DNA of 31,043 nucleotides, taken from the IMG/VR virus record IMGVR_UViG_3300020396_000024, positions 1-31,043 of that record; one strand, 5' to 3'. The notes under the pieces are model-generated. The model ran no database searches, was not told the DNA's origin, and saw only the letters and a program-made list of their open reading frames with translations. Below, in pieces: positions 24,366 to 31,043 of the stretch. Numbering within the stretch: the stretch's first letter is position 1; each line of letters begins with the position of its first letter. A program made the position numbers and the translations under genes. Source of the DNA: a virus.

Positions 24366-24743
24366 ATGGCTAGAAAAAAGAATTACCTCAACAACAAAGA
24401 TCTTTATAACGCAATAGTAGAATCTAAAGATCAGGATAAACTAACACCTACGGCAGAGAAAATGTTAATGTTACTTGCAGAAAGAGCAATAAACAAATTA
24501 ACATATGTAAATAGCGACGATAGGCAAGATTGTTTACAATTTGCAATGTTAGATTTACTAAAATACTGGCGTAATTTCAACCCAAAGTATACTAATGCAT
24601 TTGCGTATTTTACAGAGATAGCAAAAAGAGGATATGCTAAAGGATGGAATAAAATACACCCACAAAAATATAAGAATACACTTTCAATGGATAAGATCTC
24701 ATCAAAAGATTCTACAGGTGAAGGCGGAATGTTTAACATATAA
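24366..24743 (+). CDS. 55: late transcription sigma factor (gp55-like)
   Basis: 125 residues (T4 gp55 185). Sigma region-2-like core: INKLTYVNSDDRQDCLQFAM, LLKYWRNFNPKYTNAFAYFT and EIAKRGYAKGWNK match the FxxYTYRDEM-xD-YxxNFDPxKxxNPFAYFTxI pattern of T4-type gp55. It redirects host RNA polymerase to late promoters (TATAAATA in T4), in T4 together with gp33 and the clamp. The GATATATAAA elements before the structural genes are its likely targets. The C-terminus MFNI may be a shortened clamp-binding tail. It overlaps the next gene by TAATG. Confidence 0.85.
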   Translation: MARKKNYLNNKDLYNAIVESKDQDKLTPTAEKMLMLLAERAINKLTYVNSDDRQDCLQFAMLDLLKYWRNFNPKYTNAFAYFTEIAKRGYAKGWNKIHPQKYKNTLSMDKISSKDSTGEGGMFNI

Positions 24744-25216
24744 TGTCAATAAAAAATGTCAGACCAACTAATAACTCAGGATTTGTACAAGGGTATTTCA
24801 TACCAACAAAGCCAGAGAAGTATATTGGCCCGACACCAATTATATACAGATCTTCTTGGGAACGAAAGTTTATGATAATGTGTGATACTAAAGATAATGT
24901 TGTTAAATGGGCAAGTGAGCCAGTTGAAATTAAATACATCTGGTCATTTGACAAACGAGAACACAAGTATTATCCTGACTTTTATATGAAAACAAAGACT
25001 CAAGAAGGATTTGAAGAATTTTTAGTTGAAATTAAACCCGAAGCACAAATAAGAAAACCTGAACCTCCAAAAAAGAGAAGCAAAGGAGCAATCAAATCGT
25101 ATAAATTTCTAGCCGAACAGTATGTTAAAAATATGGATAAATATAAATATGCCAAAGCCTGGTCAGAAAACAGAGGGTGGAGGTTTATTGTACTTACAGA
25201 AAAGTCACTTAAATAA
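24743..25216 (+). CDS. 4: head completion protein/nuclease-fold (gp4-like)
   Basis: 157 residues (T4 gp4 about 150). The family signature is plain: YRSSWERKFM, DNVVKWASEPVEIKY, HKYYPDFYM and FLVEIKPEAQ. The PDF and EIKP elements match the metal-binding residues of the TnsA/restriction-endonuclease-like fold, and the preceding WE is also conserved. In T4, gp4 (gp50/gp4) is needed to finish the DNA-filled head before tail joining. TAATG overlaps at both ends tie it to gp55 and the next gene. Confidence 0.88.
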   Translation: MSIKNVRPTNNSGFVQGYFIPTKPEKYIGPTPIIYRSSWERKFMIMCDTKDNVVKWASEPVEIKYIWSFDKREHKYYPDFYMKTKTQEGFEEFLVEIKPEAQIRKPEPPKKRSKGAIKSYKFLAEQYVKNMDKYKYAKAWSENRGWRFIVLTEKSLK

Positions 25217-25809
25217 TGGGTCAAATTAAGAAAGACATAAAACAATTATCTAAAAGCGCAGGTAGCATGAGTAAAGCTATTAACGAGGCTAAAAAGTGGT
25301 TTGATAAGGGCAAAACAAAAAGCATTGCAGATACTCGTACACCGTTTCAACCTGGAAAGGTATATGTTTTCGAATATAAAAAACCCAAACATATTGATAG
25401 GATAGCATGGTTTGACGCCAATCCTGTTGTTTTAGCATTAGATCCAACTGAAGCAGGAAATGATTGTGGTATAAACCTAAATCTTTTGCCACCTCAAATT
25501 AAAGAAGATCTATTAGATTTTGTTTATGAACAATTGAAAGGGCAAATAGAAAATCAAAAGAAAGGTGGATCTGCAGACAATGCAAAAAAACAAAGTGAAC
25601 TTAAGTTTACTTATGAAGGTGCAAAAAGATTTTTAAAAGATTATGGTTTTGATTTTGCAATAAGGCAATACATTCCAAATCTTAAGACAAACCAAAAAGT
25701 GGTCTCTTACGAAAGTTGGGCAAAGATAGCTATTCTAGACTTTGCAGATATAAACGGCAGTGATATAAACAAGATCCAGGAAGCATTTAGAAACCACTTA
25801 AAGAAATGA
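25216..25809 (+). CDS. probable virion/head-tail protein, unassigned
   Basis: 197 residues, coupled to gp4 by TAATG. A basic helical N-terminus (1-45) precedes a domain with PGKVYVFEYKKPKHIDRIAW, WFDANPVVLALD and CGINLNLLPP, a pattern (GKxYxFxY, then xPxxLxL, then GxNLxxLP) I have seen in proteins of many myoviruses without a settled role. Position next to gp4 and before gp20 would fit the T4 gp2/gp53 neighbourhood, but it does not look like T4 gp53. Virion-associated function is inferred from context. Confidence 0.6.
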   Translation: MGQIKKDIKQLSKSAGSMSKAINEAKKWFDKGKTKSIADTRTPFQPGKVYVFEYKKPKHIDRIAWFDANPVVLALDPTEAGNDCGINLNLLPPQIKEDLLDFVYEQLKGQIENQKKGGSADNAKKQSELKFTYEGAKRFLKDYGFDFAIRQYIPNLKTNQKVVSYESWAKIAILDFADINGSDINKIQEAFRNHLKK

Positions 25810-25819
25810 GATATATAAA
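25810..25819 (+). promoter_or_regulatory. late-promoter-like element before gp20
   Basis: GATATATAAA, 22 bases before the gp20 ATG (25841). Confidence 0.5.
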
Positions 25820-25840
25820 ACATAACATAAATTAAAAACT

Positions 25841-27439
25841 ATGGCAGGATTTACAGAGAAGAGAAACGGACCATTGAGCGTAAACACAAAACCGTTCAGT
25901 CTCTCAAGCGCACTTAAAACGCTGAGTAGCTTCGGTATGCGTTACGATGACTTAGTACTTAGACAGTCGCAAGCCATTGGTCCTATGGAGGACCAGATAG
26001 GTTATGGGGAAATGAACCCATTCGGTTACGACAACGATGATATTTATGGTGCATTCGCAGCAATGTCAATGACTGACATTAATCTTAAAAAGAATATTCC
26101 ATTCTTTGATAAAGATTACATAAGTAAAAGAGATGAATTAAGAAGATTCTCAACAAACGATGAAATAGAAGATATTTTAGATATTCTTTGTGATGAGACT
26201 ATAGTATATGATGAGAAGAATTTCTTCGCTCAACCTGAAGTTTTAGGACTTGATATATCTGATAAAGTAAATAAGGACCTTAACAGGTATTTCAGACAGA
26301 TCTATCACTATTTTGGTTTTACAGAAGACCAATCAGCGTGGTACTATTATAGAAAATTCTTAATAGATGGTTATTTAGCATTTGAAATAATTTATTCCCC
26401 TGACCAAAAAGAAATTATAGGTTTTAAAGAACTAGATCCAGTTACTTTAATCCCAGGATATAACAACGATGACGGTAAGAAAGTTTGGGTACAATATAAA
26501 GATGATCCAGTAAAAGAGAGAAAGTTATATGATTCACAGATCATATACATCTCTTATTCGTCTATCACAACAGCATCGAGAGTCTCTTACTTAGAAAGAT
26601 TAGTAAGAGCATTTAACCTACTTAGAATTATGGAACATACTAGAGTGATCTGGTCTGTTACTAATGCATCTTTCAGGATGAAGTTTATTATTCCTGTAGG
26701 TGGTAAATCTAAAACAAGAGCAAAGCAATCTCTTTCTCAACTTATGAATTCTTATAAAGAACAGGTTGATTTTGATTGGGACTCAGCTTCTCTTTCAACT
26801 GATGGTAAACCAATGCTCCAGTTTAGTAAAGAATATTGGCTACCTTCTAAAGATGGTGATTCACCAGAAATAGAAACACTAGGTGGTGAAGGTCCAGAAC
26901 TAAATGATACAGAAGCACTTAAATATTTCTCAGATAAATTAAAGCACGTATCTAAGATTCCATTTAATAGATTTTTATATGAAGACGGTGGCGGGGAATT
27001 TAACCTTGCAGCTGATGGTATGATTAGAGATGAGATCAAGTTTGGTAAATTTATCAAACGTTTAAGATCTACATTCCAAGAGATATTAGTTAAGCCTTTA
27101 TATTTACAAATCTGTTTAAAATACCCAGAGTTTATTGATGATCCTCAATTTAAAACTCAAGTAGCATTAAGATTTAATGAAGAGAATATGTTTGCTGAAA
27201 TGAAACATATGGAAATCATGGAAAAAAGACTTGAATTCATTGGCAACATGAGAGATAGTTTAATGACAACTAATCAAGAAACTATGGAAGAAGAGTATTA
27301 CTTCGACCAAGAATACCTAGTCAAAAAGTACTTAAAGTTATCTGACGACGAAATAAGATCTAACGAAGCAGCCAAAGCTGCAAAAGCTAGAGAAGAAGCA
27401 GAAGAACCAGAGGAAGAAGACGATGGAATGGGCATCTAA
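25841..27439 (+). CDS. 20: portal vertex protein (gp20)
   Basis: 532 residues (T4 gp20 524). Conserved T4-type portal blocks: EIEDILDILCDETIVYDE near 108-125, FLIDGYLAFEIIYSPDQKEI near 178-198, ELDPVTLIPGY, then QFSKEYWLPSKDGDSPEIETLGGE near 327-350 and KIPFNRFLYE near 378. The C-terminus is acidic and helical. It forms the dodecameric ring at one capsid vertex that starts head assembly and carries the DNA channel and terminase docking site. Confidence 0.95.
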   Translation: MAGFTEKRNGPLSVNTKPFSLSSALKTLSSFGMRYDDLVLRQSQAIGPMEDQIGYGEMNPFGYDNDDIYGAFAAMSMTDINLKKNIPFFDKDYISKRDELRRFSTNDEIEDILDILCDETIVYDEKNFFAQPEVLGLDISDKVNKDLNRYFRQIYHYFGFTEDQSAWYYYRKFLIDGYLAFEIIYSPDQKEIIGFKELDPVTLIPGYNNDDGKKVWVQYKDDPVKERKLYDSQIIYISYSSITTASRVSYLERLVRAFNLLRIMEHTRVIWSVTNASFRMKFIIPVGGKSKTRAKQSLSQLMNSYKEQVDFDWDSASLSTDGKPMLQFSKEYWLPSKDGDSPEIETLGGEGPELNDTEALKYFSDKLKHVSKIPFNRFLYEDGGGEFNLAADGMIRDEIKFGKFIKRLRSTFQEILVKPLYLQICLKYPEFIDDPQFKTQVALRFNEENMFAEMKHMEIMEKRLEFIGNMRDSLMTTNQETMEEEYYFDQEYLVKKYLKLSDDEIRSNEAAKAAKAREEAEEPEEEDDGMGI

Positions 27440-27447
27440 AATAAACT

Positions 27448-27459
27448 GAATATATAAAT
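27448..27459 (+). promoter_or_regulatory. late-promoter-like element before the core protein gene
   Basis: GAATATATAAAT, containing the exact TATAAAT of the T4 late box, only 4 bases before the ATG at 27464. This would leave little or no leader, so it may instead be a chance match. Confidence 0.3.
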
Positions 27460-27463
27460 TATT

Positions 27464-27820
27464 ATGAAAGTAATTAAAACAATCGAATCATTTGCAAAAG
27501 AATCTCGCTACAATAGAGTTATTGAAGCGGCAGTAAAGGCAGGTGAAGAATCTAAAGTCTATATCGATGATATTGAATTAGACTCTGGCAAAGCAGTAAA
27601 AGCTGTCGAAATTATTGGAGCTATTGCAGCTTATCCTACAGAGAAAGAATTTAAAAAGTATTTCTATGATCAATACGGAGAGAATGCATTTGGCGAAGGT
27701 GAAATCGAAGTAGTTGTTAAATACTACAATGACGTAAAAGCCGAAGAGGCCGAAGCTGAAAAAGAAGCTGAAAAAGAAGAAGAAGGTGGTGATGAAGAAG
27801 ATCCACTGGCAGACCTATAA
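27464..27820 (+). CDS. prohead core protein, gp67/gp68-like
   Basis: 118 residues between gp20 and gp21, exactly where T4 has genes 67 and 68. The N-terminus MKVIKTIESFAKE resembles a capsid-targeting sequence (IxSFxxE). The C-terminus from about residue 92 is almost only Glu, Ala, Lys and Asp and ends EEDPLADL, like the acidic tail of T4 gp67. Core proteins of this type help shape the prohead and are cut by the gp21 protease. Assignment is by position and composition; real sequence similarity cannot be judged here. Confidence 0.6.
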   Translation: MKVIKTIESFAKESRYNRVIEAAVKAGEESKVYIDDIELDSGKAVKAVEIIGAIAAYPTEKEFKKYFYDQYGENAFGEGEIEVVVKYYNDVKAEEAEAEKEAEKEEEGGDEEDPLADL

Positions 27821-27851
27821 AGGTAATAAGATAATTACATAATATCTAAAG

Positions 27852-27865
27852 GATATATATTAAAA
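27852..27865 (+). promoter_or_regulatory. late-promoter-like element before gp21-gp22
   Basis: GATATATATTAAAA, 18 bases before the ATG at 27884; same core as the other late elements. Confidence 0.45.
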
Positions 27866-27883
27866 ATAGAAAAATCCATTAAT

Positions 27884-30277
27884 ATGAAAAAAGCAAAGGA
27901 TTTGCTAATCGTTGAAATGTCATCATCGGCTCTGAAAGTTACATCATCAGAGGAGAAAGATTACGTTCTCGAAGGAGTATTTGGTCAAATTGATCAAAAA
28001 AATAGAAACAATAGAATCTACACTGAAGATGAGTATGTTCCTCAAATAGAGGCTCTTCAGCAGAAAATTGAATCTTCTAAGTTGTTAGGTGAATTAGATC
28101 ACCCACAACAATTTGATACTTCATTGAAAAACGTATCACACATTGTTGAAGAACTTTTTTATGATAAAGAAAGCAAAGAAGTAAGAGGTCGAATTAGACT
28201 ATTAGATACTGAATGCGGTAGACAAGCAAAAGCGTTAGTTGATGCTGGTGTACCATTACAGATCTCATCAAGAGCAGCAGGAGCTGTCGAATCAAACGGT
28301 AAAGTAAAAATCAAGCAACTATTTACATATGATCTAGTAGCTGATCCTGGTTTTGAAAACGCAGAACTTAAAAGAGTTAATGAATCTTATGGATTTGGAA
28401 ACGACACTGGCGTATACATTTACGAAATGGGTGAAGCTAACATTACCGAAAATATTGAAACACAAAACACAAACATAGAAATAAAAGAAAATAAAAACAT
28501 GGAGGAATTCGTAAAAGCCGAAGACTTTAATAGATATTCTGAATATCTAGCAAAAGAAATTAAAGGCATAAAAGAGTCAATGGACGCTAAATCTGCCGAT
28601 GCTAGTGAAGACATGACTGTAGAAAACATTAAATCTCACAATAATCATATTGCTGACAACGTTAACACGTTATCAGAGTATGTTACTTATTTAGCTGAGA
28701 AATTAGACCAATCTATTCAATATTCTGAGCATGTTGCTGAGAAAGCAGATCAAGGTATTACATATACTGAAGAAGTTGCTGAGAAATTAGATCAAGGTAT
28801 TCAATATTCTGAGCATTTAGCTGAGTCTATTACTAAAGTAAAAGACTTCGCTAACTATTTAGCAGAAAATCATAACGAAGGAGCTGATTCAACAGCTAAT
28901 ATGTTAGGTTATGTAGAATACTTAAGAGAAAACTTACAATCTATTTCAGAATATGCAGAATACATTGCAGAATCAATCAACGAAAACTTAGTAGTTGAAG
29001 ATGGTGCAGGTGTTGATGCTGAAGATATGGAAGATGAAACAACTGATGAAACGCCAGACGTTATTGACGGAGACGGTGAAGAGTACGAAAAAGCTGCAGA
29101 TAGAGCAGAAGATAATTCAGATGAATTAGAAGCTGAAATAGAAGACGGTGAAGAAGGTGCTAAAGAAGTTACTGAAGATGAAGGCGAAGAAGCTGGTAAA
29201 GAAGTTGAAGAAATCGAAGATGACGCAGCTGAAGAACTTGAAGAAGATAAAGCTGAAGAAATCGAAGATGATATTAACGCTAAAGGCGAAGTAGAAGATC
29301 TAGACGACAAAGTTGAAGATACTGAAGAAGAAGTTGAAAATGCTGAAGATCATGTAGTTGAAATGGACGAAGAAGATGACGTTGTTACAACTGGTGAAGA
29401 AGTTGAAGCTGAAGAAGTTGAAGCTGAAGGTGAAGAAGCAGCTGAAGAAGTTGAAGAAATGGAAGAAATGCATGACGAAGAAGCTGAAGGCGAAGAATCA
29501 ACTGAAGAAGTTGAAGAGTCTGAAGAAGGCGCAAAAGATCTAGAAGAAATCGAAGGTGAAGAAGTTGAAGCTGGAGACAATTCTAAAGAAGGTGACGTTG
29601 ATGCTCATGAAGCAGGTGAAGAAGCTGAAGATTTAGAATCTGATTTAGATAACAGTGATCAAAAAATTCCACCAACAGGTAATACTGACGAAGTTGAAGC
29701 TGGCGAAGGTGAAGAAGAAGCAGAAGGTGAAGATGCAGCATCAGATCCATTAGAAGCTTATAAGAATGAAATTTCTTCAAAACTAAATAACTTAATAGAA
29801 ACTGCTCAAATCAAAGAGAATGAAAATCCTTCTTTCTTTAGAGTTGTTTCAGGAAGTACAATCGAAAAGTACAATGCTCTTAACGAAGATGCTAAAACTG
29901 AAGTTAGAAACGCAGTATCTAAAAGAGGCTTTATGACTGAAAGAGAAATTACTTCTATTATTGAATCATCTCAATTAATTGTTGAGAATAAAAACGCTGA
30001 ACCATTTTTCTTAGCGGCTATGCCACTAGAATATAAAGAAACGTGGACAAACTTAAGCGAAGCTAAGCAAAATCAAGTTGCCGCACAATCAAAGTATCAT
30101 ACTTTAAATACTGAGTATCAAGTAAGAAACTTTTGGCAAACTAGAGATCTTAGAGAAACTAAGGTTGATTTAGCTAAAGTAGCAATGGTTAACGAATCTA
30201 AGACTGAAAACAAGCCAACGCTTGGATATGATGCTGGAATCTACGCTGAAGCTATGAAGAAAAGATTCGAGAAATAA
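27884..30277 (+). CDS. fused prohead protease (gp21) and scaffold (gp22)
   Basis: 797 residues in one open frame. Residues 1-170 are a T4-type prohead serine protease: FGQIDQKNRNNRIY, LLGELDHP (His73) and LQISSRAAG (Ser128/129). From about 206 on it is scaffold-like: helices with a 14-residue tandem repeat (271-312), a very acidic low-complexity region (about 365-615), and a compact C-terminal domain (about 625-797, with FFLAAMPLEYKETW and FWQTRDLRE). T4 has separate gp21 (212) and gp22 (269). An in-frame ATG at 28499 (Met206) behind an A-rich leader may give the scaffold alone. It should form the prohead core around which gp23 assembles, then self-digest. Confidence 0.85.
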   Translation: MKKAKDLLIVEMSSSALKVTSSEEKDYVLEGVFGQIDQKNRNNRIYTEDEYVPQIEALQQKIESSKLLGELDHPQQFDTSLKNVSHIVEELFYDKESKEVRGRIRLLDTECGRQAKALVDAGVPLQISSRAAGAVESNGKVKIKQLFTYDLVADPGFENAELKRVNESYGFGNDTGVYIYEMGEANITENIETQNTNIEIKENKNMEEFVKAEDFNRYSEYLAKEIKGIKESMDAKSADASEDMTVENIKSHNNHIADNVNTLSEYVTYLAEKLDQSIQYSEHVAEKADQGITYTEEVAEKLDQGIQYSEHLAESITKVKDFANYLAENHNEGADSTANMLGYVEYLRENLQSISEYAEYIAESINENLVVEDGAGVDAEDMEDETTDETPDVIDGDGEEYEKAADRAEDNSDELEAEIEDGEEGAKEVTEDEGEEAGKEVEEIEDDAAEELEEDKAEEIEDDINAKGEVEDLDDKVEDTEEEVENAEDHVVEMDEEDDVVTTGEEVEAEEVEAEGEEAAEEVEEMEEMHDEEAEGEESTEEVEESEEGAKDLEEIEGEEVEAGDNSKEGDVDAHEAGEEAEDLESDLDNSDQKIPPTGNTDEVEAGEGEEEAEGEDAASDPLEAYKNEISSKLNNLIETAQIKENENPSFFRVVSGSTIEKYNALNEDAKTEVRNAVSKRGFMTEREITSIIESSQLIVENKNAEPFFLAAMPLEYKETWTNLSEAKQNQVAAQSKYHTLNTEYQVRNFWQTRDLRETKVDLAKVAMVNESKTENKPTLGYDAGIYAEAMKKRFEK
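28499..30277 (+). CDS. possible nested scaffold protein from an internal start
   Basis: ATG 28499 is Met206 of the fusion, preceded by AAATAAAAACATGG, the same kind of A-rich leader that precedes ordinary starts in this genome. The product would be 592 residues: the scaffold without the protease. Lambda C/Nu3 is the classic parallel for a scaffold nested in a protease gene. No proof of use from sequence alone. Confidence 0.4.
   Translation: MEEFVKAEDFNRYSEYLAKEIKGIKESMDAKSADASEDMTVENIKSHNNHIADNVNTLSEYVTYLAEKLDQSIQYSEHVAEKADQGITYTEEVAEKLDQGIQYSEHLAESITKVKDFANYLAENHNEGADSTANMLGYVEYLRENLQSISEYAEYIAESINENLVVEDGAGVDAEDMEDETTDETPDVIDGDGEEYEKAADRAEDNSDELEAEIEDGEEGAKEVTEDEGEEAGKEVEEIEDDAAEELEEDKAEEIEDDINAKGEVEDLDDKVEDTEEEVENAEDHVVEMDEEDDVVTTGEEVEAEEVEAEGEEAAEEVEEMEEMHDEEAEGEESTEEVEESEEGAKDLEEIEGEEVEAGDNSKEGDVDAHEAGEEAEDLESDLDNSDQKIPPTGNTDEVEAGEGEEEAEGEDAASDPLEAYKNEISSKLNNLIETAQIKENENPSFFRVVSGSTIEKYNALNEDAKTEVRNAVSKRGFMTEREITSIIESSQLIVENKNAEPFFLAAMPLEYKETWTNLSEAKQNQVAAQSKYHTLNTEYQVRNFWQTRDLRETKVDLAKVAMVNESKTENKPTLGYDAGIYAEAMKKRFEK
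28694..28819 (+). repeat. 42-bp tandem repeat within the scaffold
   Basis: Three copies encode AEKLDQSIQYSEHV, AEKADQGITYTEEV and AEKLDQGIQYSEHL (residues 271-312). Fourteen residues are two heptads, so the repeat extends a coiled coil by whole turns. Copies 1 and 3 are closest. Related but degenerate YLAE/YIAES units continue to about residue 365. Confidence 0.85.
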
Positions 30278-30280
30278 AAA

Positions 30281-30291
30281 GATATATAATA
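30281..30291 (+). promoter_or_regulatory. late-promoter-like element before gp23
   Basis: GATATATAATA directly after the gp21-gp22 stop, about 90 bases before the gp23 ATG, giving a long leader that contains a hairpin. Confidence 0.5.
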
Positions 30292-30297
30292 ATATAA

Positions 30298-30340
30298 TCG
30301 ACGAAAAAGGGTGACAGAAGCAGAAAACCCAAAATGTCGA
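30298..30340 (+). promoter_or_regulatory. hairpin in the gp23 leader
   Basis: TCGAC (30298-30302) pairs with GTCGA (30336-30340) and, inside, GGGT (30309-30312) with ACCC (30327-30330). No T run follows, so it is not a terminator; it may stabilise or regulate the mRNA of the most abundant virion protein. Confidence 0.4.
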
Positions 30341-30380
30341 GTTTAACTATAAACACAAACAAAAAAAGAACATTTACAAA

Positions 30381-31043
30381 ATGGCAAAATTAATCAATGA
30401 ATCTGAAATCAGAGGTACTTGGGCTCCTATTATTGAGGAAGCAACAGGAATCAATGAATCAGAAAAGCTAGCTTGGATGTCGACTTACTGTCACAATCAC
30501 AAGCTTTATGAAGACGCACAAATGATGGCGTTAAACCCAACTAGCCCAGGATCTATGAATATAGGTGGTATGGGTGCTGTATCATTTCCTTCGCAAGTTG
30601 GAAACGGTGCTGATGTAGGAACTAACGGTTCTGGTGACAAGTCACCAACGTTATTACCTTTAGCAATGCAAGTTGCTGCACAAACTATCGCACTAGACTT
30701 AGTACCAGTTGTACCAATGGCTGGACCAATGGGTCTTTTATCTTACCTAGACTTCGTATACGAAGGAGGTAGATTAGATGGTGGTGTTGCTCCAACTTTC
30801 ATTAAATCTTTAAGTGCTGACGGTGCTATAGCTGAAGCTGCAGCTGTGGATAACTATTTCTTCACAAGATTAGATCAAACATCAAGAATTGATGGTTTTT
30901 CTATCTATGAAGTTACTGAAATAGGTGCTCACGCTGGTACTTTACTAGATGCATTCGAAGCAGGTACTGCTGCGGATAACGGTATTGAATTAGTAAAAGC
31001 TTTAGAAGACCATATTCCTGGTTTCTCTGGTGCTGACGCTAAT
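30381..31043 (+). CDS. 23: major capsid protein gp23, N-terminal part (cut by window edge)
   Basis: ATG 30381 (MAKLINESEIRGTWAPIIEE) opens a frame with no stop through the window end, 221 codons. The N-terminal helix with WAPIIEE matches the gp23 prohead-targeting region (WKPLLE in T4). LPLAMQVAAQTIALDLVPVV, then PMAGPMGLLSYLDFVYE, is the conserved gp23 block (T4: ...IAFDICGVQPM...GP). Residues about 50-87 hold the Gly-rich NIGGMGAVSFP...GSGDKSP segment that also occurs in the protein at 61-552. It follows gp20 and gp21/gp22 in the standard T4 order. About half the protein lies beyond the window. Confidence 0.93.
   Translation, partial: MAKLINESEIRGTWAPIIEEATGINESEKLAWMSTYCHNHKLYEDAQMMALNPTSPGSMNIGGMGAVSFPSQVGNGADVGTNGSGDKSPTLLPLAMQVAAQTIALDLVPVVPMAGPMGLLSYLDFVYEGGRLDGGVAPTFIKSLSADGAIAEAAAVDNYFFTRLDQTSRIDGFSIYEVTEIGAHAGTLLDAFEAGTAADNGIELVKALEDHIPGFSGADAN

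Noticed and set aside
28694-28819. CRISPR-like direct repeats
   Set aside because: The 42-bp copies are contiguous, in frame and encode coiled-coil heptads; there are no spacers.
28909-29580. Reverse-strand Ser-rich open frames opposite the scaffold
   Set aside because: They are the complement of the GAA/GAT-rich acidic coding repeat, which reads as Ser codons on the other strand; no leader, no motifs.

Overview
The window is a contiguous piece of a T4-like (tevenvirus-type) myovirus genome. All recognisable genes lie on the + strand, tightly packed, in AT-rich DNA. Hallmark proteins are a family B DNA polymerase, UvsX recombinase, gp41 helicase, gp47/gp46 nuclease, gp55 late sigma factor, gp4 head-completion protein, gp20 portal, gp21/gp22 protease-scaffold and the start of the gp23 major capsid protein. 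The host is probably a marine Bacteroidota (flavobacterial) cell. Starts are preceded by A-rich leaders rather than Shine-Dalgarno sequences, and the phage carries an outer-membrane protein with a Bacteroidetes-like signal peptide cleaved before Gln. The host call is inference.

Region 1 (1-2705): end of an unknown gene, a possible capsid-targeted internal protein, then small accessory genes (HExxH peptidase, five unknowns, a DUF6378-like protein). Two of these genes sit behind near-identical promoter-like sequences.

Region 2 (2709-7648): a probable nucleotide or base-modification operon. It has an SGNH-like protein, a 49-residue protein, two paralogous proteins that resemble the alpha-glutamyl/putrescinyl-thymine pyrophosphorylase (aGPT-Pplase) family, a fold-type-II PLP enzyme and an all-alpha dUTPase. 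Together they suggest hypermodified thymine in the phage DNA.

Region 3 (7670-14970): DNA polymerase split into two genes about 4.7 kb apart. The N-terminal half holds the 3'-5' exonuclease and motif A; the C-terminal half holds motifs B and C. Between them lie a structured leader, nrdB, nrdA, a three-hairpin RNA/terminator, an outer-membrane beta-barrel gene insulated by terminators (a moron), and a probable sliding clamp.

Region 4 (14981-21956): two small genes, then the recombination/replication operon uvsX, unknown, 2OG-Fe(II) oxygenase, gp41, unknown, gp47, gp46, mostly translationally coupled.

Region 5 (21960-31043): late genes, many preceded by a GATATATAAA-like element that is a good candidate for the gp55-dependent late promoter. 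They are a possible gp15-like tail protein, a 395-residue unknown, gp55, gp4, an unassigned probable virion protein, gp20, a gp67/68-like core protein, a fused gp21-gp22 protease/scaffold with a likely internal start, and the truncated gp23.

The most unusual points are the widely split polymerase with its inserted moron, the protease-scaffold fusion, the paired thymine-modification-like genes, and an N-terminal segment shared between the capsid protein and the first small protein. No tRNA, CRISPR, transposon or homing endonuclease was seen.
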